Source of the DNA: Caldanaerobius fijiensis DSM 17918
GTDB lineage: Bacteria > Bacillota > Thermoanaerobacteria > Thermoanaerobacterales > Caldanaerobiaceae
Length of the DNA: 57,514 nucleotides
Assembly (NCBI RefSeq): GCF_900129075.1
Contig: NZ_FQVH01000001.1
Location: 1-57,514, forward strand
Direction: 5' to 3'
Shown: positions 47,572 through 55,111 of the stretch, in pieces
Numbering within the stretch: position 1 is the first letter of the stretch
How the letters are laid out: each line of letters begins with the position of its first letter
Translations under genes and position numbers: made by a program
Notes under the pieces: generated by a model
What the model was told of the DNA's origin: nothing
Databases searched by the model: none
Seen by the model: the letters and a program-made list of their open reading frames with translations, nothing else

Positions 47572-47600
47572 ATCATAACAGATATATTTTTGAGTGTCAA
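47572..47600 (-). promoter_or_regulatory. Hybrid promoter of ilvE using the insertion element's end as -35 box
   Basis: On the minus strand TTGACA (47600-47595), 17-bp spacer, TATGAT (47577-47572). The first five bases of the -35 are the terminal TTGAC of the IS element and the sixth is host DNA. Start point about 47565, giving a leader of about 38 nt. Confidence 0.75.
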
Positions 47601-47905
47601 TAGTGACTCCTCCCACGACTGAAGTCGAGGGCTTCGTCTCCCCTCGACCTCATTGGTGGTCATCCCCGGGAATTATGTAGTCTTTCGGCTTACGCCCGGT
47701 TGCGGTTTAGGCTGCCCCTTCAGGTACAGGACTAACATGATGCCTTCCGTGTTGTATCCCGGTAGATTCAGGATTCCTAATTCCCTCCGGGTATGAGAAT
47801 TGGGTACTGCCTAATCTACAGGTGCGGTACCGTAGGTGCCACGCCCCAATTCTCCAGTCCACAGCAGGTCACATGCTGCATAACACACAATACACCAACC
47901 CTATT
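47596..47905 (-). ncRNA. Predicted omega-RNA (TnpB guide RNA) scaffold and right end
   Basis: About 300 nt between the tnpB stop and the element end contain several GC-rich hairpins: GAATTGGG/CCCAATTC (about 47799 and 47847), CCCGGG and CCGGGCG features, and the terminal GAAGCCCTCGACTTCAGTCGTGGGAGG. In IS200/IS605 elements this region is the guide-RNA scaffold, and the guide is the DNA directly beyond the right end. Here the guide would begin at 47595 and read ACTCAAAAATATATC on the minus strand. The 5' border is uncertain and may lie inside tnpB. Confidence 0.55.
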
Positions 47906-49402
47906 CATGCAACCGTGTCTTGTATATGTGCTACCCTGCATTGCTGTAGGGTTTTGTTGATAAATCTTTCTATCTCCTTTTTAATTTCTTTTCTTTCTTC
48001 TTTGATTTTTCTACCTTTCAACGACGGAAATGTTCCCCAAAACTTTCTGTGTAAGTTCATACTGCCGTTAAAATCTGCATTGAGTATGCTTCCATCAGAA
48101 AACATGATCAACGATTTGCCTTTTATATCCGCTGGTGAGAACCTCTCACCCGCTAACTCATTTCTGTAGCATATCTGGCTTGTCATGAACGGATTGACTT
48201 CTACTGTAAGTATTCCTTCTGCATATGCCTTATACTTTGTATATTCGATTATTTTCCCGTACATCCAGTAGTTAAGCTTCAGATTGAGTTTCTTCGCTCT
48301 CGATTGTTTTTTCTCTGCTTTGAAACCACTTAATTTTTCAAAGATAATTACTGAGCAGTTATAAGCTGTCGCAAGGTTGACTATCTTTCTTGACACTTTA
48401 TGTGCAGTATCGTTGTTCATGTTGTGTATCGATTTCCACAGCTTTTTGTCTGAATGTACCCCTTTCGTTGGTTTACCCGATAATCTCTGATGCTGTGTTA
48501 TCTTAATTAAACGTTTATATCTTATTTCATCTATGTTGTTTGTATCGATGAATTCCGCATGTATTAGCTTATTGCCTTCCATAATCGTTATAACCGCCGT
48601 ATGATGTAAGCCAAGATCTACAGCCAGCGTCCTTTTGATATTTCCTTTTTTTTATTTGATCCTCTATTTTGTCTACTTTAATCTCTTTCTTAAATGGAAA
48701 ACAGATATACCATTCTTTCTTTCGCTCATTCCAGCTCAACGACGGTGATAAACACTCCAAGTATGGATTAGCTGGGTAATTTTTCATTATCTCTTTTATC
48801 TGCTTACTGTCCAACCCCAGCAGTTTTAGCTGTTTTCTGTATCGAGTACGCTTTTTGTTATATTCCTTTGCTTTTTCGTTTTCTGCGTATAGGTCGAGAA
48901 ACTGTTTTGTAAACTTAACAGGATAATTAACAAATGTCCACTTTTCTCCGTTATATATTCTTAACTTGATAAACTGATTTTTAATATCTTTAAATTCCAT
49001 CGAATAGTCTTCTTTATAGAACGTTGGCATTGAGGACGCTTTGGGAATTGCTGGCTTACTTTCAGTTTTAGGTGATTTTTCCCACGCTTTTAAATTGGAA
49101 AGATAACTTCTTACCATACCAATTGCAGTGTTTATTATTGCTCGTTTTGTTACCGATGGGAAATCAGGAAATTCTTTGTAAAAATCTACTACGGTATCTT
49201 GTCTTTCCTTTGTCCTTATACATAATGACTCTACTGCGCGTAGAGGATACTTATCTTCTAACACTTGACTATTGTTCATAATGAGGTTAATGAAAAAGTC
49301 CAAAGCTTCATCGCATTTTTTCTTCGTCTCAGAAAGATAATCCACTTTACCCTTGTTTGGTTTAAACAGCTTAAGCTTAACCGTTTTTATTGTTTCTCCC
49401 AT
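47905..49402 (-). pseudogene. tnpB: tnpB-type RNA-guided nuclease gene, frameshifted
   Basis: Two frames join to give one TnpB of about 495 aa. The first (49402-48569) holds the N-terminal helical and wedge region to KIEDQIKKRKY. The second resumes at KGNIKRTLAVDLGLHH and holds RuvC-I Asp (AVDLGLHH), RuvC-II Glu (IIFEKLSGF) and RuvC-III Asp (LNADFNGSMNL). The frames meet at a run of eight T on the + strand (48646-48653); seven would restore the frame. The usual CxxC...CxxC zinc finger is reduced to a single Cys (TSQICYRNE). All three catalytic acids are intact, so decay is recent, or the A8 run allows transcriptional slippage. Confidence 0.85.
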
Positions 49403-49425
49403 AATCTCATCTCTCTTTTTGAGAA

Positions 49426-49605
49426 TTAATGTAATTTAATTTCGGGATATTCTTGAAATAATCGTCTTGCACTTACTCCTTTTAAGGCTTTTATGATATT
49501 TGAAATGTAATGTTGGGAAGAACATTCTATTAGTAAGTGTATGATCTTTGTTAGTTTCCATTGTATAGAATATACATACCCTCTACCATGATACACATTT
49601 GCCAT
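49426..49605 (-). pseudogene. tnpA: tnpA (Y1/HUH transposase) remnant with internal deletion
   Basis: A 59-aa remnant of an IS200/IS605 transposase normally about 130-150 aa. The N-terminus (MANVYHGRGYVYSIQWKLT) is joined directly to the region around the HUH motif (KIIHLLIECSSQHYISNIIKALKGVSARRLF), so roughly 50 residues are missing. The first His of the HUH pair is lost, and the frame stops after PEIKLH, before the catalytic Tyr. It cannot be an active transposase, so the element depends on a related TnpA elsewhere, if it moves at all. Confidence 0.82.
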
Positions 49606-49744
49606 ATTTTTCACCCTATCCCATTATAACATATGTGTAGTGATTTTGCTGATTATTCTTATATATATCTATAATAGAATGTATATGTTACATATGTAAA
49701 ACAATAGCCCCTTACTCATGAATAAATTCACGAGTGTGCAGGGC

Positions 49745-49772
49745 TTGTCTCATCAATAATTTTCACTATAAC
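49745..49772 (+). promoter_or_regulatory. Candidate ldh promoter spanning the IS left end
   Basis: TTGTCT (49745-49750, within the element), 16-bp spacer, TATAAC (49767-49772), 40 bp before the ldh start. This is the best match in the short gap, but it is only moderate, so the assignment is tentative. Confidence 0.35.
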
Positions 49773-49812
49773 AAGGTAAAATAATTAAAAAAGAATGTAA
49801 GAGGTGTTAAGA

Positions 49813-50763
49813 ATGGATGCAATAGCATCACACAAAATTGCAATAGTTGGAACCGGATTTGTAGGTTCAACCACAGCTTTTGCATTATCTATAAGCGGTA
49901 TAGCTCCTGAAATCGCCCTTATCGACATAAACGCTAAAAAGGCAGAGGGTGAAGCCATGGACCTGAATCACGGAATGGCTTTTATCCCACCAGCAAATAT
50001 ATACAATGGCGACTATTCCGCTTGTAGTGAGGCAGGAATGATTATTATAGCAGCAGGGGCAAACCAAAAACCAGGTGAAACACGGTTAGACCTGGTTAAA
50101 AAAAATACAGCCATTTTTAAAGACATGATACCAAAATTGCTTAAATACAATGACAAAGCCATTTACCTGATAGTTACAAACCCTGTAGACATACTGACAT
50201 ACGTGACATTAAAAGTATCTGGCCTCCCGGAAAATCAAGTCATTGGCTCCGGTACTGTGCTGGACAGTTCTCGATTCAAATTCCTCCTAGGAAGGCTTTG
50301 CGGCATTGACCCCAGAAATGTCCATGCATACATAATCGGAGAACACGGGGATACTGAAGTAGCCGCCTGGAGCCTGACAAACGTAGCAGGGTCTCCTTTT
50401 ACAGAATATTGCAATTTCTGTCAAAAAGGTTGCCATGATTCAGAAAAAAAAGCCATTGTGGATGAAGTAAAAAACGCCGCATACAAGATCATCGAACGAA
50501 AGAGCGCCACATATTATGCAGTTGCCCTTGCTGTCAGAAGAATTGTTGAATGCGTATTTAGAGATGAAAACTCCATACTCACCGTGTCGACTCTTTTAAA
50601 AGGCCAGTATGGTGTAAGAGATATATGCCTAAGCCTTCCAACAATTGTAGGTAATACAGGGGTTAAAAGGATACTGGAAATGCCTTTAAGTGAAGATGAA
50701 ATAAATTCTTTTATAAATTCGGCTAATACTCTAAAAGAAGTGATATCAACCTTAAATCTATAA
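49813..50763 (+). CDS. ldh: L-lactate dehydrogenase
   Basis: Reduces pyruvate to L-lactate with NADH, usually allosterically activated by fructose-1,6-bisphosphate in Firmicutes. The Rossmann motif is AIVGTGFVGSTTAFAL (about residues 9-24); NAD Asp in LIDIN; substrate Arg in KPGETRLDLV; IVTNPVD; and the catalytic His in IIGEHGDTEVAAWS (about 175-188). The LDH-type Gln (NQKPGETR) argues for lactate over malate. I start at the ATG at 49813, after AAGAGGTG; length is 316 aa. The IS element lies directly upstream. Confidence 0.95.
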   Translation: MDAIASHKIAIVGTGFVGSTTAFALSISGIAPEIALIDINAKKAEGEAMDLNHGMAFIPPANIYNGDYSACSEAGMIIIAAGANQKPGETRLDLVKKNTAIFKDMIPKLLKYNDKAIYLIVTNPVDILTYVTLKVSGLPENQVIGSGTVLDSSRFKFLLGRLCGIDPRNVHAYIIGEHGDTEVAAWSLTNVAGSPFTEYCNFCQKGCHDSEKKAIVDEVKNAAYKIIERKSATYYAVALAVRRIVECVFRDENSILTVSTLLKGQYGVRDICLSLPTIVGNTGVKRILEMPLSEDEINSFINSANTLKEVISTLNL

Positions 50764-50791
50764 AAATCTATAGTCATTCATTATAGGTTTT
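50763..50791. terminator. Weak shared hairpin between ldh and ptsH
   Basis: AAAATCTATA (50763-50772) can pair with TATAGGTTTT (50782-50791) with one G-T pair. It overlaps the last codons of ptsH and could end both converging transcripts; stability is low. Confidence 0.4.
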
Positions 50792-51034
50792 TAGTAACTG
50801 ACACAATGCATCAAAGGCGATGTCTTCATCCTCGCCTTCTACTGTTATTTTCATCTTTCCGCCATCGGGAACTCTTAAGGCTAACATGCTCAGTATGCTT
50901 CTCCCGTTAGCCTTTCTATCCATATATTGAAGTTCTACGTGGGATTTATACTCTTTTGCGAGGGCTATAAATTCAGCAATAGGCCGTGCGTGAAATCCAT
51001 TAGGTATATTTATTATAATTTCTGCGCTTTTCAT
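50774..51034 (-). CDS. ptsH: PTS phosphocarrier protein HPr
   Basis: Carries phosphate from enzyme I to sugar-specific EII proteins, and regulates carbon use in Firmicutes when its serine is phosphorylated. The catalytic His is in NGFHARPIAEFIALA (about residue 15) and the regulatory Ser region is GRSILSMLAL (about 44-53). I start at ATG 51034 with GGAG ten bases upstream; the upstream GTG at 51046 overlaps the ptsI stop. Length is 86 aa. It is coupled to ptsI (10-bp spacing) in the reverse of the usual ptsH-ptsI order. Confidence 0.93.
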   Translation of the reverse strand: MKSAEIIINIPNGFHARPIAEFIALAKEYKSHVELQYMDRKANGRSILSMLALRVPDGGKMKITVEGEDEDIAFDALCQLLKTYNE

Positions 51035-51042
51035 TTCTGGTA

Positions 51043-52674
51043 TCACTCCAATGTTATTTCACTTATATACTTTTTTACATCAGGAATACTTACCGGACTC
51101 ATGCTAAATACCCTTATGCCTTGCTTTAAAAGCGCGAAGATACCATCTTTAAATGCAGCCAATTCTCCACAAATACTCAATTTTTTGCCGCTTTTTTGGA
51201 CAACATCCTGGACCATGCCGATCAATTTAAGAACAGATGGATGAAGCGGAATATAATAGTCAGCCACATTCTCATTAGAGCGATCTACTGCCAACGTATA
51301 TTGAGTGAGATCGTTGGTGCCAATACTGAAAAAATCTACGAAATCTATAAACCTATCTATAGTTAACGCTGCTGAAGGCACCTCTATCATTATACCTATT
51401 TTTACATTCCTATCAAAATCTTTTCTCTCATCAATCAATTCCTTTTTTACGTCGTTGACGATATCTAAACATGCAATCACTTCTCTTACATCCGAAACCA
51501 TGGGAAACATCATGCCAACCGGTCCATATGCACTGGCTCTCAGTATTGCCTTAAGCTGTGCTTTGAATACAGGAATATTTGCCAAACTAAATCGCAAACC
51601 TCTCATTCCTAGATACGGATTGTTCTCTCTCTTTAAATCTATATATGGAAAATCCTTGTCGCCTCCAATATCAAAAGTCCTTATAGTTACAGGTTTGCCT
51701 TTCATTGTCTGAACTACATACCTGTATGCTTCAAATTGTTCATCTTCCGAAGGAAAATCAAATCTATTTATATACAAAAACTCACTCCTTAAAAGGCCTA
51801 TCCCTTCAGCACCATACTCTAGTGCTTTTGCAACTTCTTCTGGAGTGCCTACATTAGCATCGATTGTCACCTGCACACCATCTTTTGTTACTGCTTTTAC
51901 ATCTTTGAGAACTAATATCTCTTGTTTTTTATTTTCGTATGCTTGTTTTTTCCTCAGGTACTCTGCCTTCGTAGCTTCATCCGGCTCCAATATTACAATA
52001 GAATTTTCAGAATCGATAATAACTTCGTCATCTTCATGTACCTTTAATGAAAAATCTTTCAAACCAACGATCGCTGGTATGCCAAGCGCCCTTGCCAGTA
52101 TAGCTGTATGTGATGTCAAACCACCTGTATCCGTTATTATTCCGAGTATTTTTGATTTGTCCAGCTGCGCTGTGTCCGACGGCGTAAGGTCATTTGCTAC
52201 CAATATGACATTCTTATCCAAAGAACCTAACTCATTTTTTATTCCCAGTATATTACTTATTATCCTGTAACCTATATCCCTTATATCTATACAACGCTCT
52301 TTGAAATACTCATCACCGCTCTTTAAAAGCGTTTCTTCATACTCTTTTAAAACCTTCTTTACCGCCTCAACAGCAGACATACCTGTACTTATAAGCTGTG
52401 TTACTTCACCAATAAACACCTCATCCTCTAAAAAGTGCATCTGGATATCTATTATCCTGGAATCTTCTTCTCCCAAATGCTTAGAAATCTTGCTATTAAG
52501 TTTTTTTATCTGCTTTTTTGAAATCTTCAATGCCGTCTCAAATCTTTTAAGCTCAGCCCTAGGATTCAAAGGCTTATACGAATATTTATCTATGTCTTTA
52601 TGGGAATAAACATAAACACAACCCAAGGCAATTCCCGGAGATGCACTAATGCCCCTGTATACCTTCACTGCCAT
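51043..52674 (-). CDS. ptsI: Phosphoenolpyruvate-protein phosphotransferase (PTS enzyme I)
   Basis: Transfers phosphate from phosphoenolpyruvate to HPr. The phosphohistidine domain has TDTGGLTSHTAILARALGIPA with the catalytic His near residue 190; the TIM barrel has GIGLLRSEFLYINR (about 288-301), FFSIGTNDLTQY and SICGELAA with the catalytic Cys. Length of 543 aa is a little shorter than the usual 570. The start is not certain: ATG 52674 or GTG 52668 both lie close behind GGGGG. The gene overlaps the rluD 3' end by about 29 bp. Confidence 0.96.
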   Translation of the reverse strand: MAVKVYRGISASPGIALGCVYVYSHKDIDKYSYKPLNPRAELKRFETALKISKKQIKKLNSKISKHLGEEDSRIIDIQMHFLEDEVFIGEVTQLISTGMSAVEAVKKVLKEYEETLLKSGDEYFKERCIDIRDIGYRIISNILGIKNELGSLDKNVILVANDLTPSDTAQLDKSKILGIITDTGGLTSHTAILARALGIPAIVGLKDFSLKVHEDDEVIIDSENSIVILEPDEATKAEYLRKKQAYENKKQEILVLKDVKAVTKDGVQVTIDANVGTPEEVAKALEYGAEGIGLLRSEFLYINRFDFPSEDEQFEAYRYVVQTMKGKPVTIRTFDIGGDKDFPYIDLKRENNPYLGMRGLRFSLANIPVFKAQLKAILRASAYGPVGMMFPMVSDVREVIACLDIVNDVKKELIDERKDFDRNVKIGIMIEVPSAALTIDRFIDFVDFFSIGTNDLTQYTLAVDRSNENVADYYIPLHPSVLKLIGMVQDVVQKSGKKLSICGELAAFKDGIFALLKQGIRVFSMSPVSIPDVKKYISEITLE

Positions 52675-53626
52675 TACCCCCACTTATAAAATTATTTGAT
52701 CCACAGGTTCTTCGCAGCTTATGCAATAATTCTTCAAAATAATCCGGCAATGGAGCTTCTATTTCCATATACTCATTTTTAGCAGGATGCACAAAACCCA
52801 AAAGTCTCGCATGTAATACCTGGCCTTTTAAGTTAAAGGGCTGTTTTTTAGGACCATAAGTGGTATCACCTAATATGGGATGCTTTATATACGCGAAATG
52901 TACCCTCACCTGATGAGTTCTTCCTGTCTCGATCCTCGCTTCTACATATGTGTACTCGCCGAATCTCTCTAATACACGATAGTGTGTTACAGCACTTCTC
53001 CCATCCTCTACTACGGCCATCTTTTTTCTCTCGACAGGATGTCTTCCAATCGGGGCGTTGATAGTGTTATTTTCTTCCTTTATGTTCCCAAAGACAATGG
53101 CATTGTATATCTTCTTTATCTCTCTATTTTTTATCTGCTGTGCCAATTTTAAATGAGCGCTATTGGTCTTAGCTGCCAATATAACACCAGATGTATCCTT
53201 ATCAAGCCTGTGCACAATCCCCGGCCTTATAATCCCGTTTATACCTGACAGATTATCTCCGCAGTGGTAAAGCAATGCATTAACAAGCGTGCCATGGTAA
53301 TTCCCCGGCGCTGGATGTACCACCATGCCTTGCGGCTTGTTTATAACAATAATATCACTATCTTCATACAAAATATCCAGCGGTATAGCCTCAGGTTCTA
53401 TTTTTAATTCTTGGGGCTCTGGTATACAGACTGAAATATCATCACCTTTTTTAACCTTATAACTCGGCTTAACTACATGTCCATTTACCTTCACATAACC
53501 CTCATCTATCAATTTTTTTACATATGAACGCGATACCCCATCAATTTTTGTACTCAAAAAAGCATCAAGTCTTATATTTTCAGCCTCAGCCTGCAAATTA
53601 TATACATCAAATGTATCCTGGCTCAT
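52646..53626 (-). CDS. rluD: RluD-family 23S rRNA pseudouridine synthase
   Basis: Isomerises uridines in 23S rRNA (positions 1911/1915/1917 in E. coli). The N-terminal S4 domain covers about residues 16-75 (LDAFLSTKIDGVSRSYVKKLI). The catalytic domain has HRLDKDTSGVILAAKT with the catalytic Asp near residue 140, and ARIETGRTHQVRVHFAYIKHPILGD. A 25-residue tail rich in Gly and Ser runs into the ptsI start. Length is 326 aa. Its ATG overlaps the lspA stop, as in many Firmicutes. Confidence 0.94.
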   Translation of the reverse strand: MSQDTFDVYNLQAEAENIRLDAFLSTKIDGVSRSYVKKLIDEGYVKVNGHVVKPSYKVKKGDDISVCIPEPQELKIEPEAIPLDILYEDSDIIVINKPQGMVVHPAPGNYHGTLVNALLYHCGDNLSGINGIIRPGIVHRLDKDTSGVILAAKTNSAHLKLAQQIKNREIKKIYNAIVFGNIKEENNTINAPIGRHPVERKKMAVVEDGRSAVTHYRVLERFGEYTYVEARIETGRTHQVRVHFAYIKHPILGDTTYGPKKQPFNLKGQVLHARLLGFVHPAKNEYMEIEAPLPDYFEELLHKLRRTCGSNNFISGGNGSEGIQGH

Positions 53627-54066
53627 TGATTTTCCTTCCTTAATAACATTATACCACCTAGTAATATTGCACCTATTACTATAAATGAATCAGCTACATT
53701 AAAAATATAAGACCATATCTTAAAGTCCAAAAAATCTACTACATATCCCAGCCTTATGCGGTCTATAAAATTGCCTATAGCCCCACCCAATATCATAGCT
53801 AAAATAAGTTTAATATGCTTATTTTTCTCCGGCATAGAAATCATCATATAAATCAACGCAAATCCCACCATAATAGTAATTACGATAAAAAACCATAATT
53901 GATTCTGCAATATTCCAAAAGCCGCACCGCGATTTTCTACATATGTAAGGTGAAAAAAATTATCAATAACGGGAATAGTCTTAACTGGCCTTAAATAGAT
54001 TCTTGCAAAATATTTTGATACCTGGTCAATCACTATAATCAAAATAACTATGAACAATTCTAACAT
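53623..54066 (-). CDS. lspA: Lipoprotein signal peptidase (signal peptidase II)
   Basis: Cleaves prolipoprotein signal peptides in the membrane; the lipoprotein gene immediately upstream would be one of its substrates. Four membrane helices and the two catalytic Asp motifs, GGAIGNFIDRIRLGYVVDFLDF (about residues 102-123) and FNVADSFIVIG (about 128-138), are visible. I start at ATG 54066 behind AGGAG; a longer frame to 54078 is possible. Length is 147 aa. Confidence 0.95.
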   Translation of the reverse strand: MLELFIVILIIVIDQVSKYFARIYLRPVKTIPVIDNFFHLTYVENRGAAFGILQNQLWFFIVITIMVGFALIYMMISMPEKNKHIKLILAMILGGAIGNFIDRIRLGYVVDFLDFKIWSYIFNVADSFIVIGAILLGGIMLLRKENQ

Positions 54067-54123
54067 AATTAATCTCAACTCCTACCACATTTAGCATAAT
54101 CTTAACATAAAACCTTCACATCT

Positions 54124-55038
54124 TCAATACATCTTAGTGAAATGAAAAGAGATATTATTTCCATTACTGATAGCAATAATTGTTCCATTCACATCTGTTC
54201 GATAAACTGTCACATGATGTGCTCTAAGCTTATTTAATGTAACTCTAGCGGGATGTCCATAGTCATTATTTTTCCCAACGGATATAACAGCATATCGAGG
54301 ATTTACAGCATTTAAAAAATCCATGGAAGTAGAATATGCGCTTCCATGATGCCCAACTTTCATGACATCCGCGCTAAGGTCATACCCTGCTTTCAGCATC
54401 TCTCTTTCTGATACAGTTCCAGAGTCACCTGTAAATAAAAAAGCAGTATTGCCATATCTCAATTTTATTACAACACTATAATTGTTGAGATCTTCATAAT
54501 AGGCACTATTCGGTGCCAGCATGGTTGCATCTATGCCTTTTCCCATGTTTAAAACTATTCCAGCTCTAGCGGTTTTGACCCTTAATCCCTTACGCTTTAT
54601 TGAATTTAATAATTTTTCAAACGAATATGTATTGTTGCTTACTTTAGGCATGTAAATTTCACCTATGGAAAACGACGATATAACTTCAGGCAGTCCACCT
54701 ATATGATCACTATGAGGGTGCGTGGCTATAAGAATATCTATATTATTCACCCCCCTGCTTTTAAGATACGATACAACTTTCTCCCCGGCTTCGGGTACTC
54801 CTGCATCTATAAGCATATTTTTACCTGATGGTGCCTGTACCAATATACTATCACCCTGCCCTACATCAATAAAACTCACTATCAGGTCATTTTTATTCTG
54901 AACACCTGTATCTTGTTCCAAAGTGAAATGGGTATCTTGCACATCTCTGTTATGGCCTATATCTGAAGACATACATCCAGACAAACTCAATATTATCAAT
55001 ATGGATAATAAAAAGACTAACCATTTTTTGATGTTCAT
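54124..55038 (-). CDS. ComEC-like metallo-beta-lactamase lipoprotein
   Basis: A 304-aa secreted lipoprotein equal to the C-terminal hydrolase domain of ComEC. The N-terminus is a lipoprotein signal (KKWLVFLLSILIILSLSGC; lipobox LSGC, Cys near residue 22). The MBL motifs are FIDVGQGDSILVQAPSGK, DAG, ATHPHSDHIGGL, FTGDSG and GHHGSAYS, so the metal site is complete. Related surface proteins may degrade or process extracellular DNA or nucleotides. Start at 55038 after GAGGAG; a frame to 55065 begins too early. It lies 57 bp upstream of lspA. Confidence 0.88.
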   Translation of the reverse strand: MNIKKWLVFLLSILIILSLSGCMSSDIGHNRDVQDTHFTLEQDTGVQNKNDLIVSFIDVGQGDSILVQAPSGKNMLIDAGVPEAGEKVVSYLKSRGVNNIDILIATHPHSDHIGGLPEVISSFSIGEIYMPKVSNNTYSFEKLLNSIKRKGLRVKTARAGIVLNMGKGIDATMLAPNSAYYEDLNNYSVVIKLRYGNTAFLFTGDSGTVSEREMLKAGYDLSADVMKVGHHGSAYSTSMDFLNAVNPRYAVISVGKNNDYGHPARVTLNKLRAHHVTVYRTDVNGTIIAISNGNNISFHFTKMY

Positions 55039-55111
55039 AAATATCCGCTCCTCATATTTATACATTTTATTACATTTTCTCCCTAATTCTAAAGCAGAGG
55101 TACTTTAATAA

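Larger units (their letters stand above)
47596..49751 (-). mobile_element. IS200/IS605-family element (ISDra2-like ends), decayed
   Basis: A 2,156-bp element read on the minus strand: left end near 49751, tnpA remnant, tnpB in two frames, then a structured right end. It is flanked by TTGAT on the left (49756-49752) and ends in TTGAC (47600-47596), the target and right-cleavage sequences known for ISDra2. An imperfect subterminal hairpin at about 49707-49745 (ACTCATGAAT/ATTCACGAGT core) fits the left end; CCCTCGACTTCAGTCG on the minus strand fits the right-end hairpin. There are no terminal inverted repeats and no target duplication, as expected for peel-and-paste transposons. Confidence 0.85.
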
